Assembly (NCBI RefSeq): GCF_002374315.1
Contig: NZ_NWUX01000020.1
Span: 22,077 to 86,076, forward strand
Reading direction: 5' to 3'
DNA length: 64,000 nt
Source: Vreelandella nigrificans
GTDB taxonomy: Bacteria > Pseudomonadota > Gammaproteobacteria > Pseudomonadales > Halomonadaceae
The position numbers were made by a program, and so were the translations under genes. Below the pieces are notes generated by a model, which was not told where the DNA came from, searched no databases, and worked only from the letters and a program-made list of their open reading frames with translations. Numbering within the stretch: the first letter of the stretch is position 1; the number at the start of each line of letters is the position of its first letter. This document shows positions 55,613-63,859 of the stretch, piece after piece.

Positions 55613-55999
55613 TTAGCCAAAACGCTGATGTAGCCAGTGATTAATTGCATCGGACTCGTATAGCCACTCTTGCCGCCCATCCTCATGGCTGATTTTTAAA
55701 CAAGGTACTTTTACTTTGCCCCCGCCTTCTTGAAGCGCCTGTTTATGGGCAGGGTCTAGTTGGGCGTCCCGTGTTTCGATGTTTAGCCCCAGTCGAGCAA
55801 TTTCCTTACGCACCTTGATACAAAATGGACAGGTGCGAAATTGATAAAGGGCGAGGCTTTGACAGGCTTGGTCCACCGTGGCCTGTTCATCAGGGGTGCG
55901 TTCTACAGACTTAGGCGTAGAAAGTTTTTCAGAGATGAGCATGACCGGCGCCAGCACAAGGCGTACACCGCGGAAAAAGTAACGAATCAGAATGCGCAT
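55613..55999 (-). CDS. glutaredoxin/GST-N-domain protein
   Basis: 128 residues from ATG 55999 (AAAGGAAC upstream). A 30-residue hydrophobic/basic N-terminus (RILIRYFFRGVRLVLAPVMLI) may bind membrane, then a thioredoxin fold with CPFC (C57-C60) in 'LYQFRTCPFCIKVRKEIARLGL', 'KVPCLKI' cis-proline and 'YESDAINHWL' GSH-binding loop. Likely thiol-disulfide exchange with glutathione. Divergent from mpl. Confidence 0.87.
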   Translation of the reverse strand: MRILIRYFFRGVRLVLAPVMLISEKLSTPKSVERTPDEQATVDQACQSLALYQFRTCPFCIKVRKEIARLGLNIETRDAQLDPAHKQALQEGGGKVKVPCLKISHEDGRQEWLYESDAINHWLHQRFG

Positions 56000-56225
56000 G
56001 GTAAGTTCCTTTCGTCTGCCTGATTGGTTAGACGATATGGGTAAGTGGTTTATTAAAAAGGTGGGCGCATCCTGCAACAATACGTCGAATTTGTCACTTT
56101 CTAGCCCCGTGACGTGAAGCCGCAATGGGAACCTGATGAGCAACTTGGCTTGGCGTGCTAATCTCAGCGGCTATTTTCTATGTGTTGTGCCGGTATTTAC
56201 GGCAAAGGGTAAAGGAGCTAATCCC

Positions 56226-57602
56226 ATGCATCTCCACATTATTGGTATTTGTGGCACCTTTATGGGTAGCTTAGCGCTGCTGGCTAGGGAGCTAGGGCAT
56301 CAGGTAAGCGGCTCCGATGCCAATGTTTATCCGCCCATGAGCACGCAGCTTGTTGAGGCGGGTATTACCTTAATGGAAGGCTATAGTGCTGAAAACTTAT
56401 CCGCCACAGTCGATTTAGTGGTGGTGGGTAACGCACTCTCCCGGGGTAATCCTGAGGTAGAAGCGTTGCTGAATAGCAAATTGCGCTATACCTCCGGTGC
56501 ACAGTGGCTTGCCGACCATGTACTGCCTAATCGGCAGGTCATTGCTATTGCTGGAACCCACGGCAAAACAACGACGGCAAGCCTATTGGCTTGGCTGTTA
56601 GAGAGCGCAGGCCTGAATCCTGGGTTTTTAATTGGCGGTGTGCCGCGTAATTTTGGTGTCTCTGCTCGGTTGGGTAGCCTGAAAGGGCCATTTGTCGTTG
56701 AAGCAGATGAGTACGATACGGCTTTTTTTGATAAGCGCTCTAAATTTGTGCATTACCGGCCCAGTATTGCGGTGCTGAATAATCTTGAATTTGACCATGC
56801 AGATATTTTTCCTGACCTAGCGGCGATTGAGCGACAGTTTCACCACTTGGTGCGCACAGTGCCAAGCGAGGGGCAGTTGCTGGTGGCAGACAAACAGCCA
56901 GCCCTGGAGCGGGTGTTGGAGATGGGCGCTTGGTCACCCATTGAGCGCTTTGGCTGCTTGGCGACTAGCGAGTGGCAGTTCAGCCTAGAGCGGGTGGACG
57001 CTAGCCGTTTTCAGGTATTGTACCGCGGTTCTAAAGATGAAGAGGACGGCGTGGTGGAGTGGTCGTTAACCGGCGAGCACAATGCGCGCAACGCATTGGC
57101 GGCGCTGGCAGCAGCGCATCGTTGTGGTGTCGATTTACCCCGTGCCTGCGCTGCCTTGTCACGCTTTCAGACGCCTCGACGGCGACAGGAAGTGCGCGGT
57201 GAAGTTGCTGGGGTGCAGGTCATTGATGATTTCGCCCATCATCCAACCGCTATTGCCGCTACCCTGCAGGGGTTGCGTGCGGCTACGACTAAAGGGCGTT
57301 TGTTGGCCGTGATTGAACCACGCTCTAACACAATGCGCTTAGGCGCATTGCGAGAGCGATTAAATGATAGCGTGGCTGATGCTGACGCGGTGTTTTGGTT
57401 TCAGCCTGCGGGCCTAGACTGGTCGATGGAGTCATTGGTGGCTGAGCAGGGCGAGCATTCTCAGCTGTTCAGCAATATAGATGCGCTAGTTGATGCTGTT
57501 GTCACCCAAGCATCACCGCTAGATCGCATTGTGGTGATGTCGAATGGTGGGTTTGAAGGTGTGCACGAGCGTCTGCTGTCAGCATTAGCCGCTAAGGAGT
57601 AA
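56226..57602 (+). CDS. mpl: UDP-MurNAc:L-Ala-γ-D-Glu-meso-DAP ligase
   Basis: 458 residues from ATG 56226 (AAAGGAGC upstream). N-terminal Rossmann 'HIIGICGTFMGSLALLARELGH', ATP loop 'AGTHGKTTTASLLAWLLE', 'NNLEFDHADIF' and 'DDFAHHPTAI'. Mpl re-attaches recycled murein tripeptide to UDP-MurNAc. Operon with ubiX (5 bp gap). Confidence 0.96.
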   Translation: MHLHIIGICGTFMGSLALLARELGHQVSGSDANVYPPMSTQLVEAGITLMEGYSAENLSATVDLVVVGNALSRGNPEVEALLNSKLRYTSGAQWLADHVLPNRQVIAIAGTHGKTTTASLLAWLLESAGLNPGFLIGGVPRNFGVSARLGSLKGPFVVEADEYDTAFFDKRSKFVHYRPSIAVLNNLEFDHADIFPDLAAIERQFHHLVRTVPSEGQLLVADKQPALERVLEMGAWSPIERFGCLATSEWQFSLERVDASRFQVLYRGSKDEEDGVVEWSLTGEHNARNALAALAAAHRCGVDLPRACAALSRFQTPRRRQEVRGEVAGVQVIDDFAHHPTAIAATLQGLRAATTKGRLLAVIEPRSNTMRLGALRERLNDSVADADAVFWFQPAGLDWSMESLVAEQGEHSQLFSNIDALVDAVVTQASPLDRIVVMSNGGFEGVHERLLSALAAKE

Positions 57603-57607
57603 GTTGC

Positions 57608-58306
57608 GTGGCGAAAATGAGTTCAAACATCGCAAATTCCGCCTTTAAGCCGCCAGTTACCGTAGCCTTAACCGGTGCTTCTGGGGCGCAGTATGGCTTA
57701 CGCTTGATTGATGTGCTGGTAGATGCTGGGCACGAAGTATGGGTAATGATTTCTAAAGCTGCGCATATGGTGATAGCCACTGAGACGGAGGTGACGCTAC
57801 CCGCCCAGCCTGCGCGCCTAGTAGATGCGCTAACCCAGCGCAGTGGCGCCAAACCAGGACAAATCCGTTGTTTCGGGCGTGAGGACTGGATGGCGCCGGT
57901 GGCGTCAGGTTCGGGGGCGCCTTCTGCCATGGTGGTGTGCCCTTGCTCTACCGGTACCTTGTCGGCGGTCGCGACTGGGGCAAGCAATAATCTGATTGAG
58001 CGCGCGGCGGATGTCGCCATCAAGGAGCGTCGCACGCTAGTGTTGGTGCCCCGTGAAAGTCCTTTTTCGCCGATTCATTTAGAACACATGCTGGCACTAA
58101 GCCGTCTGGGCGTGGTGATACTGCCTGCGGCACCGGGGTTTTATCACCAGCCACAGCGTATCGAAGACCTTATCGATTTTATTGTGGCGCGGATCCTCAA
58201 CCAACTCGGTATTCCTCACCAGCTAATGCCGAGCTGGGGAGAGGAGCGGCTTCTGGGGGCAGATAGCGTGCCAGATCAGGATTTAAAACAAGACAAGGAT
58301 CTATAG
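57608..58306 (+). CDS. ubiX: flavin prenyltransferase UbiX
   Basis: 232 residues. FMN loop 'VALTGASGAQYGLRLIDVL', 'APVASGSGAPSAMVVCPCSTGTLSAVATGASNNLIERAADV', 'RRTLVLVPRESPFSPIHLEHML' and 'APGFYHQP'. UbiX makes prenyl-FMN for UbiD in ubiquinone synthesis. GTG 57608 is preceded by AAGGAG. Length is slightly above the usual 190-210 because of N-terminal extension. Confidence 0.95.
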   Translation: MAKMSSNIANSAFKPPVTVALTGASGAQYGLRLIDVLVDAGHEVWVMISKAAHMVIATETEVTLPAQPARLVDALTQRSGAKPGQIRCFGREDWMAPVASGSGAPSAMVVCPCSTGTLSAVATGASNNLIERAADVAIKERRTLVLVPRESPFSPIHLEHMLALSRLGVVILPAAPGFYHQPQRIEDLIDFIVARILNQLGIPHQLMPSWGEERLLGADSVPDQDLKQDKDL

Positions 58307-58308
58307 CC

Positions 58309-58932
58309 GTGATGTCGTGGGCGATGCTTTCAGTATTTGTGCCAACCTTTTTGTTTGTTTCCCTTACCCCTGGCATGTGTATGACGCTTGCCATGGTGCT
58401 GGGCATGACCCAGGGCGTTAAGCGTACGCTTTGGATGATGATTGGCGAATTAATAGGCGTGGGATTTGTGGCTGCCGCTGCGGGCGCAGGTGTGGCAGCC
58501 TTGATGCTTCGCCAGCCCGAGCTATTCATAGCCTTCAAGTGGGTGGGTGGCGCTTACCTAGCTTATCTAGGAGTTATGATGTGGCGCTCCCGAGGGCGCA
58601 TGGCGATCCCCGATGAGCTGGATACTGGCCCAGCCGTAGGGCGCTTGCAATTAGCGGTGCAGGGGTTAGTAACAGCGGTTGCCAACCCCAAGGGCTGGGC
58701 ATTTTTTATGGTATTGCTGCCACCTTTTTTAGACAGTAGCCGCCCCCTGGCACCACAGCTTAGCGTGTTGATCGCCGTTATCCTGATTATCGAGTTCGCC
58801 AGCATGCTGGTTTATGCAACTGGCGGTAAAACACTGCGTAAGGTGCTAGGTAAGAGCGGTAACGTGCGCTTACTCAATCGGATTGCTGGCACCCTGATGT
58901 TTGGCGTAGGGGCTTGGTTGGCGCTGGGTTAA
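58309..58932 (+). CDS. LysE family exporter
   Basis: 207 residues with 'VSLTPGMCMTLAMVLGMTQG', 'KWVGGAYLAYLGVMMWRSRG' and 'TAVANPKGWAFFMVLLPPFL', six helices. GTG 58309 begins 3 bp after the ubiX stop; in-frame ATG 58312 is an alternative. Fourth LysE-type protein in the window, co-transcribed with ubiX by position rather than function. Confidence 0.92.
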   Translation: MMSWAMLSVFVPTFLFVSLTPGMCMTLAMVLGMTQGVKRTLWMMIGELIGVGFVAAAAGAGVAALMLRQPELFIAFKWVGGAYLAYLGVMMWRSRGRMAIPDELDTGPAVGRLQLAVQGLVTAVANPKGWAFFMVLLPPFLDSSRPLAPQLSVLIAVILIIEFASMLVYATGGKTLRKVLGKSGNVRLLNRIAGTLMFGVGAWLALG

Positions 58933-58970
58933 TAGTATGTGGCGAATGGCACGTGATGTCTGATGCGTGG

Positions 58971-60380
58971 CTAAGCAGGTGGCAATAACATAACGCGTAA
59001 GCTGACCATAATTATTGATGCAGCGGTCAGTAATACCCATGGGCAGCGGGGGAAAGGCGGCCGGAAGCGCCGCTGCCAATTAAGACGTACAAGAGCGCAC
59101 ATCACCAAACCTAGCAGCGCGCCGCCAATCAAGTCGCTCAGCCAATGGACACCGATTACCAAGCGAGAGAGAGCCATTATGGTGGCCAGCGCGATGGCTA
59201 ACCAGTAAACCCAAAAATGTCGGTTGCGGGGTAGGCCGGCTGCTAAGAAAGCGGCAGCGAGGCCAATGACGACTACTGATGTTGAAGTATGTGCGCTGGG
59301 ATAAGCCAGCGAGCCGGTTAAGTGCTCGGGGGTAAAGGGCCGATCGCGGCCGAAAATAGCCTTGCCTAGCGTGTTTAGCAGTGCAATGCCACCTACGGCT
59401 ACCCCCCAGTGACAAAGGGCATCTAAGCGTTTGTGGAACAGAAACCATAGGCCCCAAGGAATAAGTAACGCGGTAATACCTAACTTATCGCCTATATCCG
59501 CTAGGGTAAGGCTGGCAGAGACTAGCACATCGTTACTTAGCCAGTTGAAAAGACGCTGGGCTTGAAGGTCCATAAGCAATGGGCCGTCATGCTGCATAAC
59601 CAATAACGTCCATGCTGACACGCTTGCTGAAGCGACCAAAAATAATAAAAGTGAAGCTAGGGGAACCTCTCCGGAGCGGCTCATGGAGAGCCATGGTCGT
59701 CGCATAAACGGAACCCGACGTATGATGCGTGCGGTGGCTAGGTATAGCCAGCCGTGGCGGCCAACTTGCGCTCTACCCCAGGAAAATATCACTGCTAGTA
59801 CAATGATGCTGGCTGCCATCATGATTGCAGCGGCTTCTACATTGGGCGGGAGGTCAAGATGTTGCTGCCAGGTGCGCCCCAGTAAATAGCCCGGTAATAG
59901 ATAGGCAGGGGCCCATAGTGCTGCAGAGGTAACGTTTGCCCACAGAAATGTGCGAGCGGGCATGTGCATCATGCCAGCAATAAGCGGAATAATAGGCCGT
60001 ACAGGGCCTACAAAACGGCCAATAAATACTGAATAAATACCGTAGCGTTCAAAGAAGCGCGCACCGCGCCCAAGCCACTCCGGGTGCTGCGCGAGTGGCC
60101 AACGCCCGGTAACCTGCTCTCTGTGGTGGTAACCCAGCTTATAGCTAATTCCATCGCCTAATACGGCGCCTATGAAGGCAGCACCTATGAGCCAGGGGAG
60201 ATCAATAGATTGATGGCCTGCTACGGATGCCGCCGCGGTGATCAATACTACGCCGGGTACTACAAGGCCTACCAGCGCCAAAGACTCAACCAGCGCGATA
60301 AGTAACACCAGCAGTAGTAGCATGGCTGGTGACATCGTAATTGCAAAGAGAGAATCAGCAACAGACACGAATAGCTCCAT
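58971..60380 (-). CDS. DedA-PAP2 bifunctional membrane phosphatase
   Basis: About 469 residues from ATG 60380. N-terminal DedA/SNARE-associated domain ('GLVVPGVVLITAAASVAGH', 'GDGISYKLGYHHREQV', 'RFVGPVRPIIPLIAGMMHMP'), C-terminal PAP2 phosphatase with KAIFGRDRP (KX6RP), 'YPSAHTS' (PSGH variant) and 'SRLVIGVHWLSD' (SRX5HX3D). Proposed to move or dephosphorylate undecaprenyl- or phosphatidyl-lipids. Starts 18 bp before the stop of the upstream degenerate GGDEF gene region (60398). Confidence 0.93.
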   Translation of the reverse strand: MELFVSVADSLFAITMSPAMLLLLVLLIALVESLALVGLVVPGVVLITAAASVAGHQSIDLPWLIGAAFIGAVLGDGISYKLGYHHREQVTGRWPLAQHPEWLGRGARFFERYGIYSVFIGRFVGPVRPIIPLIAGMMHMPARTFLWANVTSAALWAPAYLLPGYLLGRTWQQHLDLPPNVEAAAIMMAASIIVLAVIFSWGRAQVGRHGWLYLATARIIRRVPFMRRPWLSMSRSGEVPLASLLLFLVASASVSAWTLLVMQHDGPLLMDLQAQRLFNWLSNDVLVSASLTLADIGDKLGITALLIPWGLWFLFHKRLDALCHWGVAVGGIALLNTLGKAIFGRDRPFTPEHLTGSLAYPSAHTSTSVVVIGLAAAFLAAGLPRNRHFWVYWLAIALATIMALSRLVIGVHWLSDLIGGALLGLVMCALVRLNWQRRFRPPFPRCPWVLLTAASIIMVSLRVMLLPPA

Positions 60381-60397
60381 ACAAAAGTGATTAGGCG

Positions 60398-61321
60398 TCA
60401 ACTAACGCCTGTGCGCGCCTCCAAACGCTGCACATAACGTTCAAAGCTCTCGTTTTGGCACGGTAAGCATACGCTAATGTGTGCTTCTAACTGGCCTGTT
60501 TCAACTAATACACAACGCGACAAAGCACGCTGAAGACGTTCGCGCACCAGTAGTGCGCTGCTTTCGGATGTGTCTGGCAGCACTAGCCAGAAGGTGGCGC
60601 TGCCAGCGCGACCAAGCAAGTCATAATCTCGGCAGTGGTTATTAACCTCGCTACAAAGAGCAGTTAATAAAGCATGCTGGGCACGTGGGCCGAACTGCTC
60701 TGCTGCCATATCCAGCTGCGGTAAATGCAGCACCAGTACTGCCAGTCTTTTATTAAGCATCGCAGCACGTTGGTACTCATTGTGTAACCGCTCTTTAAGT
60801 GTGTCGATATGGTAAGCGTTGCAGTCGCTATCGTTGGGGTCGGTTGCTCTTAGTAATGCGCTGCGGCGGGCATGCTCCCAGGGGGGGAGAGCAAACAGCA
60901 GAACAAGAGCAAAATAACCCACCATGAAGGAGGGGGAGATAGCGTTTGGGCTAGGCAATAACCACAAAGTGGGTATGCAGATTATGTTCAAACAGAGTGC
61001 CGCCCACAGCGGCAGTAGTAGGAAGGCTGCTGCAATGGGCAAACCAAGCCAAATAAGTGAGGTGGTGGGCTGATGGTACATCGAAGCTAAAACCACAATG
61101 TAAGTGCTAAATAGTAAAATAGCGCTAGGAATAGCGGGGTTTAGGCTCTGGCTATGGTGCATCAATAACGCGGTTAATAGCAGCAAGGTGACAAACATGG
61201 GGACGAGTAAGTCTAGATAACTCCCCATGGCGTATAGCCACAGTGTGTAAGAGGCCATAGCGACGACGCTAGCACTATAAGCCAGTATCATCAGTCGCTC
61301 GGGTAGGTTCTGTTCGCTCAT
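60398..61321 (-). CDS. membrane protein with degenerate GGDEF domain and intact I-site
   Basis: 307 residues. Six hydrophobic helices in residues 10-145, then a GGDEF-fold domain (about 165-295). The catalytic motif reads GSATF (240-244) in place of GGDEF, and the metal-binding DxD-like strand is 'LVLHLPQLD', so cyclase activity should be absent. The RxxD I-site is kept as RDYD at 231-234, exactly five residues before it. Start overlaps the upstream gene stop by 4 bp (ATGA). Confidence 0.88.
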   Translation of the reverse strand: MSEQNLPERLMILAYSASVVAMASYTLWLYAMGSYLDLLVPMFVTLLLLTALLMHHSQSLNPAIPSAILLFSTYIVVLASMYHQPTTSLIWLGLPIAAAFLLLPLWAALCLNIICIPTLWLLPSPNAISPSFMVGYFALVLLFALPPWEHARRSALLRATDPNDSDCNAYHIDTLKERLHNEYQRAAMLNKRLAVLVLHLPQLDMAAEQFGPRAQHALLTALCSEVNNHCRDYDLLGRAGSATFWLVLPDTSESSALLVRERLQRALSRCVLVETGQLEAHISVCLPCQNESFERYVQRLEARTGVS

Positions 61322-62172
61322 CTATCACTCCCAGAGGGCTTGGTGGGAAGTGTGTACAGCGCTTCCAGAGTTAGTGTTGGAAGTTCTAAATCCATTAGTG
61401 GTATATGGTGGTAACGCACTTTTTCTGGTACTGCGGCGTACAGCAGAGAGCGACGTTGAGCGCCTTCTTTTTCATTACGTGATAGCAGTAAAACGGCCAG
61501 TGTGTTGGCATTCAAGCGGTAGACGTTTTCAAAAGCATAGGTTAGCTCGCAGAGTTTCTGAGCTGATGACCATAGTTGATGACGCTTTACTTGGAAGATG
61601 ACGACCTCGGCGCATATCGCTTCGCGTTCTGAGCGTATTTGCTCCCGTGTTAGGTCGCGCAAGAGCTGCTCACCGGCCCATAAATTAAGTCCGGGAATAA
61701 GCCGTAAACGCTGACGGATTGCTCCGTTCATGTCGATTAGCTGGCGCGTGCGTGATACGGCTAATACGCTCAAAATAGCTAGTGTTATGAGCAGTAGCAG
61801 CCACTCAGGAGGACTGAGTAACGGGGCAATGATTAAACAGCTTAAGAGTGCGGCGCAGGCATTAAAGGTCATCGCCAAGCGTTTTTGTGGCAGCATGCAT
61901 ACTGCTGCCCACGCCCAAATCAGCATACTGTGTCGCTCTGGTGCCGCGGCAATTAAACAAAACAGTAAGCCTCCAGCGAGGATCTGCCAAGGAAATACTC
62001 TGCTTCGGCGGTGGCTGAAATCAAGCAACAGTGCAGTGATTAAAAGCCAGCCTACCGATAGCCATAGCGCCAATGCGGCGGCAGTAGGGGCGGCGGGTAT
62101 CCACAGTGCTAGTGCCAAAGCGGCAGCAAATAAATTAGCTCTTAACAGGCGTATTTTGTACTTGCTTTGCAT
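61318..62172 (-). CDS. membrane protein with degenerate GGDEF-like domain
   Basis: 284 residues. Five or so hydrophobic helices (11-140), then a shortened GGDEF-fold domain starting 'LIPGLNLWAGEQLLRDL' (LTGLxNR-like). The position of GGDEF reads NANTL (221-225) in 'VYRLNANTLAVLLL', and the I-site position is YAFE, so neither catalysis nor I-site binding is likely. First gene of a three-gene overlapping operon with 60398 and 58971. Confidence 0.8.
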   Translation of the reverse strand: MQSKYKIRLLRANLFAAALALALWIPAAPTAAALALWLSVGWLLITALLLDFSHRRSRVFPWQILAGGLLFCLIAAAPERHSMLIWAWAAVCMLPQKRLAMTFNACAALLSCLIIAPLLSPPEWLLLLITLAILSVLAVSRTRQLIDMNGAIRQRLRLIPGLNLWAGEQLLRDLTREQIRSEREAICAEVVIFQVKRHQLWSSAQKLCELTYAFENVYRLNANTLAVLLLSRNEKEGAQRRSLLYAAVPEKVRYHHIPLMDLELPTLTLEALYTLPTKPSGSDR

Positions 62173-62372
62173 GGTGGCTTATTATTCACCTTAATGACAG
62201 GAGGCCAAGCGTGGGCTTGCCATGGTGCAGTTGGAGAATGCTGCTGTAGCGAGATTTGGCTTCTAATGCATCAGTATAACGCTCAAATGGCGTAACATAC
62301 CGCTAGGTGTTCAGTAAGTCGGTAGTACATGCTTTTCACAGATGGCTTTACGTGGACGGCTCTATATAGAGA

Positions 62373-62417
62373 GCTTTAGTTAGTAAAACTTTAGTTAGTG
62401 AAATTCTAGTTAGTAGA
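62373..62417. repeat. 15-bp tandem repeat x3 upstream of proA
   Basis: GCTTTAGTTAGTAAA (62373), ACTTTAGTTAGTGAA (62388) and ATTCTAGTTAGTAGA (62403), imperfect 15-bp units sharing TAGTTAGT. They lie in the 349-bp divergent space between the membrane-protein operon and proA, which holds no gene. Confidence 0.85.
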
Positions 62418-62521
62418 GCTTTTACAGGCAGCTTGTGTAGCCGGTTTTTGTAGCCAGCTTCCTATACAATTTTTACACATAACTACCCTAATACGCATTC
62501 ACTACTACTCAGGGAGATCAT

Positions 62522-63829
62522 ATGAGCGGTTCATACACGTTCCAAGACGAAGCCCAACGCCACTTGGCTGCTGGGGATGTGCCCGCTTATATGCAGGCGC
62601 TCGGACGGGCAGCCCGGGCAGCAGCCGTTGAGTTGCGCCGCGCTGATGCTGGGTTGAAAAACCGCGCATTAGATGCGATGGCAGCACGCTTGGCGGCATC
62701 AAAGCATAGGGTGCTGGAGGCCAATGCACTTGATATGCAGCGCGGCAAAGAGAACGGCTTGGACAGTGCATTACTCGATCGGTTAGCGCTAACCGATAGC
62801 CGTGTGGAAGCTATGATTGATGGGCTGCGCCAAGTGGCGGCACTGCCTGACCCGGTGGGTGAGATTGACGAAATGACCTACCGCCCAAGTGGGATTCAAG
62901 TGGGTAAAATGCGTGTGCCGTTAGGCGTTATCGGCATCATTTATGAGTCGCGCCCCAACGTAACCCTAGAGGCGGCTAGCCTGTGCTTAAAGTCAGGTAA
63001 TGCGTGTTTATTGCGCGGTGGTTCAGAAGCCAGTGCCTCAAATGCAGCAATTAGTAACTGCATACAAGAAGGGCTTGCCGATGTTGGCTTACCTGCGGGT
63101 GCTGTTCAGGTCGTAGCAACCACCGACCGTGCAGCGGTTGGCGCGATGATCAGTATGCCTGAATATGTTGATGTGATTATTCCACGTGGTGGCAAGTCAC
63201 TGATTGAACGGATTTCTCGCGAGGCAAAGGTGCCGGTCATTAAGCATCTGGATGGTGTTTGCCATGTATATATCGATACCACGGCAGACCCATCCAAAGC
63301 ATTAGCGATTGCCGTCAATGCTAAGACACACCGCTATGGAACCTGTAATACCATGGAAACCCTGCTGGTAGACGCGCCTATTGCAGACTTATTGCTGCCA
63401 GAGCTGGCGCGTGCCTATGCTCAGCATGGTGTGGAACTACGTGGCTGCGAGCGTACCCAAGCGTTACTGCCTCAAGCGGTCGAGGCAACAGAAGAGGATT
63501 GGCAGGCTGAATACCTTGCGCCCATTTTGGCCATTAAAGTGGTTGATGGTATGGACGAGGCCATTGAGCATATTGAGCAGTATGGCTCTCATCACACCGA
63601 TGCCATCGTTACCCAGGACTACTCTTTAGCCCGCCGATTTATGGCAGAGGTGGATTCCAGCTCTGTGATTGTGAATGCATCCACCCGCTTTGCGGATGGC
63701 TTCGAGTATGGGCTTGGGGCGGAAATCGGGATTTCCACGGATAAGCTGCACGCTCGGGGGCCGGTAGGGCTGAAAGGCCTGACAACACAGAAGTATGTGG
63801 TGTTTGGGGATGGCCAGGTTCGGCAATGA
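62522..63829 (+). CDS. proA: γ-glutamyl phosphate reductase
   Basis: 435 residues. '[33 protein letters not shown]'-like core (split: [16 protein letters not shown]), '[12 protein letters not shown]', catalytic Cys region '[15 protein letters not shown]', '[13 protein letters not shown]'-like end. Reduces glutamyl-5-phosphate in proline synthesis. AGGGAG precedes ATG 62522. Stop overlaps the duplicated start region of nadD. Confidence 0.96.
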   Translation: MSGSYTFQDEAQRHLAAGDVPAYMQALGRAARAAAVELRRADAGLKNRALDAMAARLAASKHRVLEANALDMQRGKENGLDSALLDRLALTDSRVEAMIDGLRQVAALPDPVGEIDEMTYRPSGIQVGKMRVPLGVIGIIYESRPNVTLEAASLCLKSGNACLLRGGSEASASNAAISNCIQEGLADVGLPAGAVQVVATTDRAAVGAMISMPEYVDVIIPRGGKSLIERISREAKVPVIKHLDGVCHVYIDTTADPSKALAIAVNAKTHRYGTCNTMETLLVDAPIADLLLPELARAYAQHGVELRGCERTQALLPQAVEATEEDWQAEYLAPILAIKVVDGMDEAIEHIEQYGSHHTDAIVTQDYSLARRFMAEVDSSSVIVNASTRFADGFEYGLGAEIGISTDKLHARGPVGLKGLTTQKYVVFGDGQVRQ

Positions 63830-63859
63830 GTCACAAGACGTTATGAGTCAAAAGACATT
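63826..63859. repeat. 17-bp direct duplication of the nadD start
   Basis: ATGAGTCACAAGACGTT (63826-63842) and ATGAGTCAAAAGACATT (63843-63859) are adjacent. The first ATG overlaps the proA stop (ATGA) and opens a six-codon frame ending in TGA at 63844-63846; the second ATG opens nadD. Confidence 0.88.

Noticed and set aside
55495..55686. Small minus-strand ORF downstream of the glutaredoxin gene
   Set aside because: It overlaps the end of the glutaredoxin gene and the 24-bp palindrome, and has no recognisable domain or ribosome-binding site.
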